DNA from: a virus
Virus record (IMG/VR): IMGVR_UViG_3300031966_000003
Location: 1-23,004 of that record
Reading direction: 5' to 3' (one strand)
Length of the DNA: 23,004 bases
The notes under the pieces are model-generated. The model worked only from the letters and a program-made list of their open reading frames with translations, was not told where the DNA came from and did not search any database. The number at the start of each line of letters is the position of its first letter. The stretch's first letter is position 1. Positions 1-7,967 of this stretch are shown here, piece by piece. The position numbers were made by a program, and so were the translations under genes.

Positions 1-2
1 TC

Positions 3-2453
3 GAGGCGCAGTTGCGTCTCACCGCCGCGCGGTACGGCTGGACGCTCGACAATACGAGCGACGCCGCGCGGTCGATCCGCGTCATCGGGTCGTACAACTG
101 GAAGCAGCGCCCGCAGAAGAAGCCCGTTGTTGTCATCAGCAATAGCGACCGTTACTACGATCTGTCCGACTTCGCCCAGTTCGCCCGGCGACCGCTCCTC
201 GCGCCGAAGCGCACCGGCGGCGCGGCGACGCGCGAGACAATCGAGACGCTGCTGAAGTACATCCCCGGCGACGGGCTGGAGTACAATATGTGGTTGGCAG
301 CGGTCTGGGCGATCCAGTCCGCGCTGCCGGAAACCGACGCGGCGGAGGTGTTGGACAAGTGGACGTACAACTGGGAAGCGCACCGGAAGCCCGATCACGT
401 CGAGAGCGGTATCGGCGTCCTCGTCAACCTCGCCCGACAGTACGGGTTTGAAGGGACGATCCCCGGCTTGCGCGGCGGGTACGTTACGTCGCCGGAACTG
501 CCCGACGCGATTCGTATCAACCAACGCTATCTGGATATTGAGATCGACCCGGATGACAACTACCCGAATATCGTTGTCATCCGATCCGCAAAAGGGACAG
601 GCAAAACACAGTGGTTGGCGGAAGCGGCAAAATGCTACAATAGGGTGTTGTCGGTGGGGCACCGCGTCTCGCTGGTGCGCCAGAGCGCGGCACGGCTGAA
701 CCTCACGCCGTACTACGAAGACGGGAAGTGGATTACGAACGCGCCGCGCGTCGCCACCACCATCCACAGTCTCGACAAAATCGAGACAGACGCGCCGTAT
801 GATCTTGTGATCGTTGACGAGATCGAACAAGTGTTGAAAGCAATCGTCAACGACCGCAATCTAAAGAGCCGAAAAGTCAGCGCGGTCGGGGCGCTGATGG
901 AGCACTTGCGCAAGGCGCGGCTAATCATTCTCGCCGATGCCGATGTGGGCGAGGCGACGCTGACGTTCATTCAGTCTGCGTTTCCCGACCAACCTATTGC
1001 TTACGTCGAAAATGAGTACGCGCATCGCGCAATCGATCATCTCGTACTACTGCCAACGCCGGAAGACGTACTCCAGAAGTCGCTGGAGTGGTACGAAACC
1101 AATGCGTGGAAAATCGCGCTTGCGTGCAACACACGCGCCGACGCCGACCGCGCCGAACTGTTCTACCGCCAGTTCGCGCCGGAAGCGCGGATATTGAAGA
1201 TTACGTCTGAAACAAGCGACAACAACAACGAAACGCTTGAGCGCATCAACGACATTCTCCGAGATGTTGATGTCTTCATCTACTCTCCGTCGGTCGGGAC
1301 GGGGGTTTCAATCGACATCGAGGGGTTCGCTTTGTTCGGCATCGCGCGCAACGGCGTCGGCGTGGGCGATGTGGATGATTTCCGTCAGCAACTCGGTCGT
1401 ATCCGCAACCCGCTCGAACGCGAGATCAACGTGTACGTCGAAACGAAGCGAATGGACGAACCGACCTCGCCCGACGCCTACCGCGACCTCGCCAAACTGC
1501 GCGAACTGGAGAACGACTTCCGCGTTTCGCGCGCGTCCGGCGCGGCGGAACCGGCGACGGAGTGGGATCGCGTCTACCTCGATCTGTACTGCGTTGTTCG
1601 AGCCAAAACCGCCGCGCAGAAGAATGCGTTTTTTGATAACTTCGTCGGCGCGTATGCGGCGGAAGGCGTAGAAGTCTGGGATGACCGCGACAAGCCGCAT
1701 CTGCCGGACGACCAACGCCGCGAACTGGCGAAGTCGTTGCGCGAGCAGCGCGAAGCGCAAGAGCGCGCCCGCGCCGAACGGATCGCCAACGCGCCCGCGC
1801 CGAACGACGCGAAGACAGATGAGGAAGAGCGCGACGCAGAGCGTAAAGCAGAACTTGAGGAACGCTACGGCATCACCGTTGACGCCGATCTTGTCCTTGA
1901 TGACGAACGCGGCGCATACGGACAGGCGCAGCGGTTCGCGGCGGTTGAGGACGCAGAGATAGCGAAGGCGCTGGACGAGATAGAGACGACGCGGCGCTTC
2001 AGTGCAGACCGCAACCGGTTCGCATTGTTCGCGATCTGGTTCAACGCGCTGCTCACCGCGCTGCGGCTGCGGATCGAAGAGGGTGCAGAAATTGCAATCA
2101 CCGAAGAGTTCCTCGACCTCGTAGAGCGCAACCGGCTGTTGATCCACGCCGCGCTGGGGATCAAGGTGCGCGCCGACTTCAGAGCGAAGCCGATGTCGTT
2201 CGTCGGCGCGCTCTTCCAAAGGATCGGCGTTGGGATTGAAGGGAAGCAGCAGCGGGTAGACGGCGGGAAGCGCGTGCGCGTCTACCGGCTGACGGGCGTT
2301 GACCGGGCGCGCCTGCGCACCACCGGCATCCGCAAGCGGCACGCGGAACGCGCCGCGCCGGTGTACGAGTTTCTCGGAACTGCTGTCACAACACATCATA
2401 GAAATAAAAGAAAGTCCGGCGTTGTGACGGCTGCTGCTGCTGCTGTACACTAG
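3..2453 (+). CDS. PrimPol/helicase-type replication initiator (5' partial)
   Basis: The reading frame is open to the left edge with no stop, so the true start lies outside; the TTG at 12 is only the first start-like codon inside. Numbering from that TTG, residues 20-30 (ARSIRVIGSYNWK) resemble the end of a primase-polymerase domain. Residues about 75-145 resemble a PriCT-type helical domain. A Walker A box (SAKGTGKT, 192-199) and Walker B box (VIVDEIEQV, about 267-275) follow. A late helicase region contains SPSVGTGVSI and RQQLGRIRNP. This order matches plasmid and phage origin-binding initiator helicases (CyRepA1-like), which unwind and prime the origin; the assignment is from motifs only. 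The C-terminal third (from about residue 540) is charged and unassigned. The last 23 residues are encoded by a 44-bp repeat and a GCTGCT tract. It heads the replication operon, 9 bp before the next gene. Confidence 0.72.
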   Translation, partial: EAQLRLTAARYGWTLDNTSDAARSIRVIGSYNWKQRPQKKPVVVISNSDRYYDLSDFAQFARRPLLAPKRTGGAATRETIETLLKYIPGDGLEYNMWLAAVWAIQSALPETDAAEVLDKWTYNWEAHRKPDHVESGIGVLVNLARQYGFEGTIPGLRGGYVTSPELPDAIRINQRYLDIEIDPDDNYPNIVVIRSAKGTGKTQWLAEAAKCYNRVLSVGHRVSLVRQSAARLNLTPYYEDGKWITNAPRVATTIHSLDKIETDAPYDLVIVDEIEQVLKAIVNDRNLKSRKVSAVGALMEHLRKARLIILADADVGEATLTFIQSAFPDQPIAYVENEYAHRAIDHLVLLPTPEDVLQKSLEWYETNAWKIALACNTRADADRAELFYRQFAPEARILKITSETSDNNNETLERINDILRDVDVFIYSPSVGTGVSIDIEGFALFGIARNGVGVGDVDDFRQQLGRIRNPLEREINVYVETKRMDEPTSPDAYRDLAKLRELENDFRVSRASGAAEPATEWDRVYLDLYCVVRAKTAAQKNAFFDNFVGAYAAEGVEVWDDRDKPHLPDDQRRELAKSLREQREAQERARAERIANAPAPNDAKTDEEERDAERKAELEERYGITVDADLVLDDERGAYGQAQRFAAVEDAEIAKALDEIETTRRFSADRNRFALFAIWFNALLTALRLRIEEGAEIAITEEFLDLVERNRLLIHAALGIKVRADFRAKPMSFVGALFQRIGVGIEGKQQRVDGGKRVRVYRLTGVDRARLRTTGIRKRHAERAAPVYEFLGTAVTTHHRNKRKSGVVTAAAAAVH
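2385..2428 (+). repeat. 44-bp inverted-end repeat, copy 1
   Basis: Ends GTCACAACAC and a degenerate CGTTGTGAC right arm enclose the core ATAGAAATAAAAGAA. It lies in frame near the 3' end of the initiator gene and is translated as VTTHHRNKRKSGVVT. It is followed by a GCTGCT tract coding for alanines just before the stop. Confidence 0.9.
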
Positions 2454-2462
2454 GGGGCGGCG

Positions 2463-2909
2463 GTGCGATCCTTTGACGAACAAGCCGCGTTCGGTCTGCC
2501 CTACGAACGCTTGATCGCGCAGGCGGCGGCGCTGCTGCTCTACCCGCAGCGTCTCGATCTGACGCTGGTGCGACTGGACGCCTACGCGCCGCTGGATTTT
2601 CTGATCGTTGACGGCGAGCGACCGGTCGCGGCGTTGGAGGTCAAGCGCCGGTCGATTCGATCCGATACGTACCGCACAACGATTATTCCGCAATCCGTCG
2701 TCGACGCGGCGCGTCGCTTGACAATCCCCGTCTATGCTGCTATTCTCTTCACCGACGGACTGGCAGTATTCGATGTGCTGCGCACGCCCTCAACCGCACG
2801 CTGGCTGCGCACGCGGCGTGGGGCGCTGCGGAAACATCGAGAATACGACATTTCAGAAAGGTTGGTGAAAGTTGAGGAAGTACATCAACGACAGAGACGA
2901 AGCGCGTGA
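2463..2909 (+). CDS. Small PD-(D/E)XK nuclease-like protein
   Basis: A 148-residue protein starting at GTG 2463, 9 bp after the initiator stop, with AGGGGG just upstream. Residues about 38-62 contain APLDFLIVDGERPVAALEVKRR: an Asp on one strand, then a turn, then E-V-K. That is the core of PD-(D/E)XK endonuclease folds and of the nuclease-like domains of restriction-type proteins. A short hydrophobic strand (IPVYAAILFTDGLAVFDV) follows, as in that fold. It overlaps the DNA polymerase gene by 38 bases and sits inside the replication operon, so a role in DNA processing or recombination is inferred. Specificity is unknown, and a non-catalytic nuclease-fold protein is possible. Confidence 0.6.
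   Translation: MRSFDEQAAFGLPYERLIAQAAALLLYPQRLDLTLVRLDAYAPLDFLIVDGERPVAALEVKRRSIRSDTYRTTIIPQSVVDAARRLTIPVYAAILFTDGLAVFDVLRTPSTARWLRTRRGALRKHREYDISERLVKVEEVHQRQRRSA
2718..2746 (+). promoter_or_regulatory. Possible internal sigma70 promoter before the polymerase gene
   Basis: TTGACA (2718-2723), a 17-base spacer, then TATTCT (2741-2746) preceded by TGC, an extended -10. It lies inside the upstream coding region about 125 bases before the polymerase start. The match may be chance within coding sequence. Confidence 0.42.
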
Positions 2910-5166
2910 TGCGGTTCAATCGCTGCTCGAATGCGAAGCGCTTGCGTTCGACATCGAGACGCAACCGCTGTTTCGCTATCCGAAAGAGCGAACAAAGACG
3001 GCGTACAAGGCGTACTTCGCGTATCTCAAGCGCAACCGGTGGGGCTTGGTTTATGATCCCGATCCCGACGATCTACCCGACCCGCTACCACCGCCGGTTG
3101 ACCGTCTCGCCGAGAAGCAGCGTCTTCGGCGTCTCCTCAACGACGCCCCGCGCGGCGGGAAGACCTCGGCGCGGCGCATCAACGATCTGGAGGACGCGCT
3201 TGCGGCGCTTGCCGACGAGGTTGTACCGGCGTGGGTGATGCGTCACATCGCCCGCTTGCTCTTATCCGGCGACTACGTCAACGACCCGGTGCGCCCCGGT
3301 CTCGACCCGCGTACTTCTCGTATTTTCCTCGTCCAGTTCGCAACGCCGGACGGCGACGCCTACTGCTTCAACGTGCGGCGTGTCGGTCTCGACGTTTTCA
3401 TTCCGATCTTCGAGCGCGTGCCGCTGGTCGGGGCGAACCTCACCTTTGATGTGCAGTTTGTGCTGCACACCGTCGGCGTTTTCCCGCGTGTCGCGTGGGA
3501 TGTCGTCGTAGCGGATCGCGTCATCACGCTGGGGCTGGACGTTCCGCACTCGCTCGCAGCAGTAACCGAACGCTGGACGGGTGAGACGCTCGATAAGAGC
3601 GTGCGCGAGACGTTCGCGGTTCCCGGCGCGCTTGAGCCGACGCCGGATCAAGTCGAATACGCGCTGAAAGATGTGCAAGTGCTATTCCCGATCCAACGCA
3701 GCCAGCAACAGCGCGCTGAGGCGCTGGGCGTGCCGGATGCGGTGCGGCTGTTCGTCAGCCTCACCGTCCCGACCGCCGCCGTCGAGTACTGCGGGCTGCG
3801 CATCGACGCCGCCCGCTGGAACGAGTTAGCAGATGAGGCGGAGCGACGGCTGCGCGCTGCGTCGGAGCATTTTGCGGAGTACCTCGGCGTCGAACCGAAC
3901 GAGTTGACGAAACGCGAACTGGTGAAAACCGCGGCGAAGATGCGTGGGGTGAACATCGATTCGCTCGATAAGCAAGAGTTGGGCGAAGTCGAACGCGAGT
4001 ACGAAGACGACCCGGAGCGGCGTCGGTTTTTTGAGTTGTACCGCGTCTGGTCGCACTGGCAGAAGCGCGTAACCACATACGGACGCGGCTTTCTAGCGCA
4101 CATCCACCCACTGACCGGGAGGGTGCACCCTCACCTCAAGATCGCGGGGGCGGACACCGGGCGGTTCGCGTGCGGGGAGCCGAATCTGCTCAATATCCCG
4201 CGCGGCGAGGGTGACGATCTGGACTACCGCAGTGCGTTCGTTGCGCCGGAAGGGTACGTCTTTGTGAACGCCGACTATTCGGCGATGGAACAGCGTATTG
4301 TTGCCGATCTGTCGAAAGACCCGGCGTTGCTGGCGCTGTTCGCGTCCGGCGGCGACAACCACAGCGTTACCGCAGCGTTGATGTTCCACATCAGGCGCGG
4401 GGACGTTGCGGAGCCGGAGCCGACCACGCTGACGTTCCAGCAGACGCCGGTCGAAGGGTACGTTATTCCGGCGGCGTGGGACGCCCGGCGAACGGTGCAG
4501 TTTGTGATCGAAAGCGGGTTGATGGAGGTCATCAGTACGAAGTATAAGAAGTCAACGCGGCAAGTCGCAAAGGTGGTTGCGTTCTTATACTTCTACGGCG
4601 GCACTCCCGTCGGGCTGGCGAAGAAGTTACACATAACGGCAGACGAGGCGGCGCAATTCTTCCGTGACTTCCGGGCGGTGTATCCGGTGTTGTCGAACTG
4701 GTTTGCGGATACCGCCCGCGCGCCGTTCGAGCAGTCCGCGCGGCGCGCCGACGGATCGACCGTCGGGTACATCACAACGTATGCCGGTCTGCGCCGGTGG
4801 TTCACGCTGCCGAAACCTACTGCGTCGAACAACGAGCAGTGGCGGCAGCGCGGGGCGATCCAACGGCAAGCGATGAACCACCCTTGCCAAGGTGGGAATG
4901 CGGTGATTATGGCGCAAGCGATGGCGGATGCCTTCCGGCTTTGCGAACCGCGCGAGGGCGGCGTTGAGGCGACGCTGGGGATCGAACGAATGATCGTCGC
5001 GCCGATCTATGATGAGGCGCTCGCTATCGTACCCGCGTCGCTGCCGGAAGAGGACGCACAGCGCTGGTTGGAGCAAGTAATGCTTGACGCGGCGCAGCGG
5101 TATATGCAGCGCTGCCCGCCTGCGGTCGAAGCAAACCCGATTTCAAAGAATTGGAGGAAATACTGA
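2872..5166 (+). CDS. polA-like: Family A DNA polymerase with 3'-5' exonuclease
   Basis: 764 residues. The start is TTG 2872, supported by AGAAAGG ten bases upstream. The proofreading domain shows Exo I (FDIET, D27/E29), Exo II (NLTFD, N189-D193) and Exo III (YALKD, Y263-D267). The polymerase domain shows TGRFACGEPNLLNIPR (429-444), motif A (DYSAMEQR, 468-475), motif B (R563, K567, F571, Y575-G576) and motif C (PIYDEA, 711-716). Motif C has Tyr where family A enzymes usually have His before Asp-Glu. About 110 residues rich in charge and proline (35-145) sit between Exo I and the next exonuclease strand, an unusual insertion. There is no 5'-3' exonuclease domain, as is common for phage replicases. 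It most likely copies the phage genome. The stop overlaps the next start by one base (TGATG). Confidence 0.95.
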   Translation: MRKYINDRDEARDAVQSLLECEALAFDIETQPLFRYPKERTKTAYKAYFAYLKRNRWGLVYDPDPDDLPDPLPPPVDRLAEKQRLRRLLNDAPRGGKTSARRINDLEDALAALADEVVPAWVMRHIARLLLSGDYVNDPVRPGLDPRTSRIFLVQFATPDGDAYCFNVRRVGLDVFIPIFERVPLVGANLTFDVQFVLHTVGVFPRVAWDVVVADRVITLGLDVPHSLAAVTERWTGETLDKSVRETFAVPGALEPTPDQVEYALKDVQVLFPIQRSQQQRAEALGVPDAVRLFVSLTVPTAAVEYCGLRIDAARWNELADEAERRLRAASEHFAEYLGVEPNELTKRELVKTAAKMRGVNIDSLDKQELGEVEREYEDDPERRRFFELYRVWSHWQKRVTTYGRGFLAHIHPLTGRVHPHLKIAGADTGRFACGEPNLLNIPRGEGDDLDYRSAFVAPEGYVFVNADYSAMEQRIVADLSKDPALLALFASGGDNHSVTAALMFHIRRGDVAEPEPTTLTFQQTPVEGYVIPAAWDARRTVQFVIESGLMEVISTKYKKSTRQVAKVVAFLYFYGGTPVGLAKKLHITADEAAQFFRDFRAVYPVLSNWFADTARAPFEQSARRADGSTVGYITTYAGLRRWFTLPKPTASNNEQWRQRGAIQRQAMNHPCQGGNAVIMAQAMADAFRLCEPREGGVEATLGIERMIVAPIYDEALAIVPASLPEEDAQRWLEQVMLDAAQRYMQRCPPAVEANPISKNWRKY

Positions 5167-5858
5167 TGAGCGGCTTTTTTGGAGTGAAGATACAACGACA
5201 ACAACCGCTCGTTGACGCGATCCGCAGTGTCGTCGCCGCAAAACGACGCCCGGTCGCGGCGCGGGATCGGGTGTACGCGAGCGAGATTTCCGGCTGTGAT
5301 CGGCGTATCACCTTCGGGCTGCTGGGCTGCGAACCGGACGCGCCGCGCGCAGACAGCCCTTCCGCACTGATCGGCGACGCAATCCACGCGCATCTCGAAG
5401 CGCTGCTGGTCGAGGCGTTTCCGGGGCGCGTCGAGACGGAAGTGCGGGTGGTGAGCGGCGCGATCTCCGGGCGGATCGACGCGCTGCTGGTCGAAGACGA
5501 CAACACGCTGACGGTGATCGACATCAAAACCGTCAGCGCGCGTGAGTGGGCGTCGCGGTCAAAGATCGAGGAGTATGTTGATCAGATCAGCGTCTATGCC
5601 GCGCTGGTCGAGGCGCAGACCGGCGTTGTGCTGCTGGTCAATAGAGACACCGGCGAGATGGAAGAACTCCGGTTCGCGGTTGACCGCGCCCGCGCGGAGG
5701 CGTTGTTGTATAAGGCGCTGCGACTGCAATCGCTGGCGCTGGAGGGGTATATTGCAGAAGCGACGGCGTGGGGAACGGAAGAGTGCCGGTGGTGTCCGTT
5801 CCGCAAGAGGTGCGAGTCGCTTGACAAAACGGGCGTTCTGGAGTATACTGCGGAGTAA
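5166..5858 (+). CDS. Cas4-like Fe-S PD-(D/E)XK nuclease
   Basis: 230 residues. The ATG at 5166 overlaps the polymerase stop and has GGAGGA at 5153-5158. Motifs in order: first cysteine C44 (ISGCDRR); H74 in GDAIHAHLE; D105 in SGRIDAL; D119-I-K121 (VIDIKT); Q140-x3-Y144; then a C-terminal cysteine triad C207-x2-C210-x5-C216. One early plus three late cysteines with the H-D-DxK-QxxxY series is the signature of Cas4/AddB-type RecB-family nucleases, which hold a [4Fe-4S] cluster and degrade or trim single-stranded DNA ends. No CRISPR array or cas1/cas2 is nearby, so this is a phage replication or recombination exonuclease, not an adaptation protein. All expected catalytic and cluster residues are present. 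Confidence 0.88.
   Translation: MSGFFGVKIQRQQPLVDAIRSVVAAKRRPVAARDRVYASEISGCDRRITFGLLGCEPDAPRADSPSALIGDAIHAHLEALLVEAFPGRVETEVRVVSGAISGRIDALLVEDDNTLTVIDIKTVSAREWASRSKIEEYVDQISVYAALVEAQTGVVLLVNRDTGEMEELRFAVDRARAEALLYKALRLQSLALEGYIAEATAWGTEECRWCPFRKRCESLDKTGVLEYTAE
5821..5849 (+). promoter_or_regulatory. Sigma70-type promoter for the SSB-like gene
   Basis: TTGACA (5821-5826), 17-base spacer, TATACT (5844-5849). Both boxes are near consensus. It lies at the 3' end of the Cas4-like gene and 46 bases before the SSB-like start, so it could give the ssDNA-binding protein extra, separate transcription. Confidence 0.65.
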
Positions 5859-5894
5859 GGCGAGAGCGCCGAAGTGATAGAAAGGAATGGAGGT

Positions 5895-6359
5895 ATGTTC
5901 AAGGAACTTATCCACAACGGAAACGGGCGTGAGCGCCCACAACTGAACGGCGCGTACATCGGGCGGTTTCTGGGCGTCAAAGAGCGTCAGCGTTCGACGT
6001 TTGAGACGCGGCTTAGCCCGGAGCCGGAACTTGAGGATGTTTTTGTGTTTGAGTTCGAGGTCGAGGACGATGACGGGAACCCGCTGCGTGTCTCAAAGTG
6101 GGTGCGGAAGCCAAAACGGTTGACGCATCCAAACGGCGGGAAGGTTACCAATCTCTACAAGACGCTGGCAGCGTTGTACGGCGTATCGGTGATGACGGAC
6201 GAACAACTCAACGCTGCTGAGGAGTTCGTCCAGAGCGCGGTCGGACGGGAATATCAACTCACAATCGAGACCAAGCCTAGCGGCTGGTACGAGATTGTGC
6301 ACATCGCCCCCGTTCGCGCGAGGCTGCGAAAGACGAAAGAAGATGAAGTCCCGTTCTAA
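5895..6359 (+). CDS. Putative single-stranded DNA-binding protein (SSB-like)
   Basis: 154 residues from ATG 5895. AAAGGA sits 8 bases upstream; a closer ATG at 5887 is out of frame. The protein is rich in beta-type segments (GAYIGRFLGVKE, EDVFVFEFEVEDDDGNPLRVSKWV, GREYQLTIETKPSGWYEIVHIAPV), compatible with an OB-like fold. It ends in an acidic hydrophobic tip EDEVPF (149-154), close to the DDDIPF tail through which bacterial SSB recruits partner proteins. A dedicated promoter at 5821 and its position among polymerase, nuclease and resolvase genes fit an abundant ssDNA-coating protein. I did not recognise a named family, so the function rests on tail, context and size. The last 17 bases overlap the next gene. 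Confidence 0.55.
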   Translation: MFKELIHNGNGRERPQLNGAYIGRFLGVKERQRSTFETRLSPEPELEDVFVFEFEVEDDDGNPLRVSKWVRKPKRLTHPNGGKVTNLYKTLAALYGVSVMTDEQLNAAEEFVQSAVGREYQLTIETKPSGWYEIVHIAPVRARLRKTKEDEVPF

Positions 6360-6759
6360 AAGCGAGCCACGGTGGAAGCGAAAGGAGCGTGACGCATTAC
6401 GGGCGTTGCAAGCCATCTTCGGGCGGGTGAGCGATCCGTCGCTTGCCCGCCTTTTGTCGTCGACGGGGCGTGTGGGACACCTCACGCGCTTCGGGGTTGA
6501 TGGATTTGTCGGCGACAATCCGGGATTTGCGGTAGAAGTGAAAGCGAGGCGAAAGATGTTGACCAAACCGACGCTCGACGCATTGCTTCAGACAATCGAC
6601 CGCGCGGCGCGCTTTGAGCGCATCCCGCTGTTCGTTTTGGTGTTCGGGGATGATGTGCCAACCCGAACCGAAAACGGCGCGCGCGTTGACCGCGAGTGGG
6701 TAATGATGCCCCGGCGCGTGCTTGATGAACTTGTCGGAAAGGAGCGGAAGGATGAGTGA
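6343..6759 (+). CDS. Putative Hjc-like Holliday junction resolvase (PD-(D/E)XK)
   Basis: 138 residues from ATG 6343, inside the end of the SSB-like gene. A basic N-terminus (KSRSKSEPRWKRKERD) supplies E15. This is followed by GHLTRFGVDGFVGD with D53 and by GFAVEVKARRK with E65 and K67, giving an E...D...E-x-K series. The layout (N-terminal Glu, G-x-D strand, E-V-K strand, total length near 140) is like archaeal-type Hjc resolvases and similar phage junction nucleases. A role in resolving branched DNA before packaging is inferred. Other small nucleases of the same fold cannot be excluded. It overlaps the next gene by 8 bases. Confidence 0.6.
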   Translation: MKSRSKSEPRWKRKERDALRALQAIFGRVSDPSLARLLSSTGRVGHLTRFGVDGFVGDNPGFAVEVKARRKMLTKPTLDALLQTIDRAARFERIPLFVLVFGDDVPTRTENGARVDREWVMMPRRVLDELVGKERKDE

Positions 6760-7120
6760 CGAAGCGGAACGCTTTGTGCGCTGGTACGCACATCTGGCAG
6801 CCGATGCGCCGCTCGACCGTCACGCCGCGCGCGCACTGCTGCGGCGGGCGCTGACGGATCGGGAGGCGCTGTCGGAGTATCTCTTGAACAACGAGTGCAC
6901 ACCCGCACTGCTGGGTGAGTTCATCAACCGCCACTGGAACGCCGCGTTGAGCGACGCACTCGACAGTGCGGCGCTGCGTCTTGCGCTGCGCGTGATGCAC
7001 GCGGTGTGGCGCATCGAAGACGACCGCGACCGGCGGGCGGTGCTCGTCTGTTTCCGGCGCGGGATTATCCCGAATACGAAGATAATGCGTCGATTGTGCG
7101 TGGTGGTCAGAAATGCGTGA
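6752..7120 (+). CDS. Unknown helical protein A of a tandem pair
   Basis: 122 residues from ATG 6752, with GGAAAGGAGCGGAAGG upstream; it overlaps the resolvase-like gene by 8 bases. I do not recognise a family. The sequence is almost entirely predicted helix, rich in Ala, Leu and Arg, with no cysteine motif, nucleotide-binding loop or membrane segment. Its layout (FVRWYAHLAADAPLDRHAARALL, then ALSEYLL, then LLGEFINRHW, then DRDRRAVLVCFRRG) can be laid alongside the following gene, suggesting an old tandem duplication. It is probably an accessory of the replication module, but this is only context. Confidence 0.7.
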   Translation: MSDEAERFVRWYAHLAADAPLDRHAARALLRRALTDREALSEYLLNNECTPALLGEFINRHWNAALSDALDSAALRLALRVMHAVWRIEDDRDRRAVLVCFRRGIIPNTKIMRRLCVVVRNA

Positions 7121-7547
7121 CGACGATCTGCGCGCCGCGATGTCGTTCTTCGCAGCGCGACTGCGCGGCGCGGAATTAGACGAGACGCGACTGCTGCGTT
7201 GGACGCGCCACAAACTGCGCAACGACGCGCAGGCGGTCGCCGAACTGATGTTGACCGTCGGGTACCGCCCGACGTTCATCAGATACTTTCTGCGCTACCA
7301 CATCCCGGCGCTCCGCGAGAGCGCGGCGGTCGGGGAAACGTACATCGATCCCGACGCGGCGGCTGAAGCGCATCTGGGGTTGTGCTGGCGTCTTGACGAG
7401 AACGTAGTTGCCGTTCTTTCCGATCTGCACACTACAGCAAAGCGATTGCGACAACCCTACCGCGACCTCGCGGCGGTCTGTCTGCGGTGGGGATACGTTC
7501 ACGAAACGGTGGTGCAGATGTTGGCGAAGGCGCTGGAGCGGAAATGA
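7113..7547 (+). CDS. Unknown helical protein B of a tandem pair
   Basis: 144 residues from ATG 7113, overlapping the preceding gene by 8 bases. No recognised family. It is all-helical in appearance: FFAARLRGAELDETRLL, AVAELMLTVGYRPTFIRYFLRYHI, then PYRDLAAVCLRWGYVHETVVQML. The order of charged and hydrophobic blocks matches the preceding gene, with about 25 extra residues in the middle (ESAAVGETYIDPDAAAEAH). No catalytic motif was seen. The stop overlaps the next start as ATGA, so translation is probably coupled. Confidence 0.7.
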   Translation: MRDDDLRAAMSFFAARLRGAELDETRLLRWTRHKLRNDAQAVAELMLTVGYRPTFIRYFLRYHIPALRESAAVGETYIDPDAAAEAHLGLCWRLDENVVAVLSDLHTTAKRLRQPYRDLAAVCLRWGYVHETVVQMLAKALERK

Positions 7548-7744
7548 ACAAGAGTATGTATCGTCTGTACCGTCGCTTCACCGCGTTCCGCCGCCTGCAA
7601 GCAGTGCGGGTTGCGGTACTGCCGGCGTGCGCGGGAGCAACCCGAAAACGCCCGCGTTGGGTGATGCCGCCGCTGGAAGCGGAGCGTCTGAGGAAGACGC
7701 TGTTGAAGATGAAGAAAGAGGGAGAAAATGTGGTGGAAGATTGA
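7544..7744 (+). CDS. Small basic protein, unknown
   Basis: 66 residues from ATG 7544, in an ATGA overlap with the gene before; GGAGCGGAA lies upstream. It is strongly basic (many Arg and Lys in YRLYRRFTAFRRLQAVR and RLRKTLLKMKK) with an acidic last few residues (ENVVED). No cysteine pairs or membrane segments that would give a function. A nucleic-acid-binding accessory is possible from charge alone. It overlaps the next gene by 17 bases. Confidence 0.55.
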   Translation: MNKSMYRLYRRFTAFRRLQAVRVAVLPACAGATRKRPRWVMPPLEAERLRKTLLKMKKEGENVVED

Positions 7745-7967
7745 ACCTATCCCACACCAAGAGTTAGAGGACTGGGAGCGCGCTCTCTTGCGGTGTGAGA
7801 ACAGAGCGAAGCGCGATCCGATGTCGCGCGCCGCCGGTGTTTTTGTGATCTTTGTGCGTGAGGGCGGAACGCGCCCGGAATACGCGCCGGGCGACAAAGC
7901 ACCGGACGGCGCGTATCTGGTGGGGAAGTGGACGTTGAAAAAGAAAGGGTGGATGTGGTATGAGTGA
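7728..7967 (+). CDS. Small unknown protein rich in Trp and Lys
   Basis: 79 residues from ATG 7728, with AGAGGGAG upstream. The N-terminus MWWKIEPIPHQELEDWERALLRCENRA is followed by AGVFVIFVREGG and a basic, aromatic end (GKWTLKKKGWMWYE). It looks like a small alpha/beta domain. No family recognised. It overlaps the preceding and following genes by 17 and 8 bases, so it belongs to the same transcript. Confidence 0.6.
   Translation: MWWKIEPIPHQELEDWERALLRCENRAKRDPMSRAAGVFVIFVREGGTRPEYAPGDKAPDGAYLVGKWTLKKKGWMWYE

Noticed and set aside
1308-2693. Long - strand reading frame (461 codons) opposite the initiator gene
   Set aside because: It runs across the 3' part of the initiator and into the next gene, has no ribosome binding site or recognisable domain, and looks like a GC-rich antisense shadow.
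5874-5894. Earlier GTG start (5874) for the SSB-like protein
   Set aside because: It lies before the AAAGGA ribosome binding site and only 25 bases after the promoter -10 box; ATG 5895 has correct spacing.
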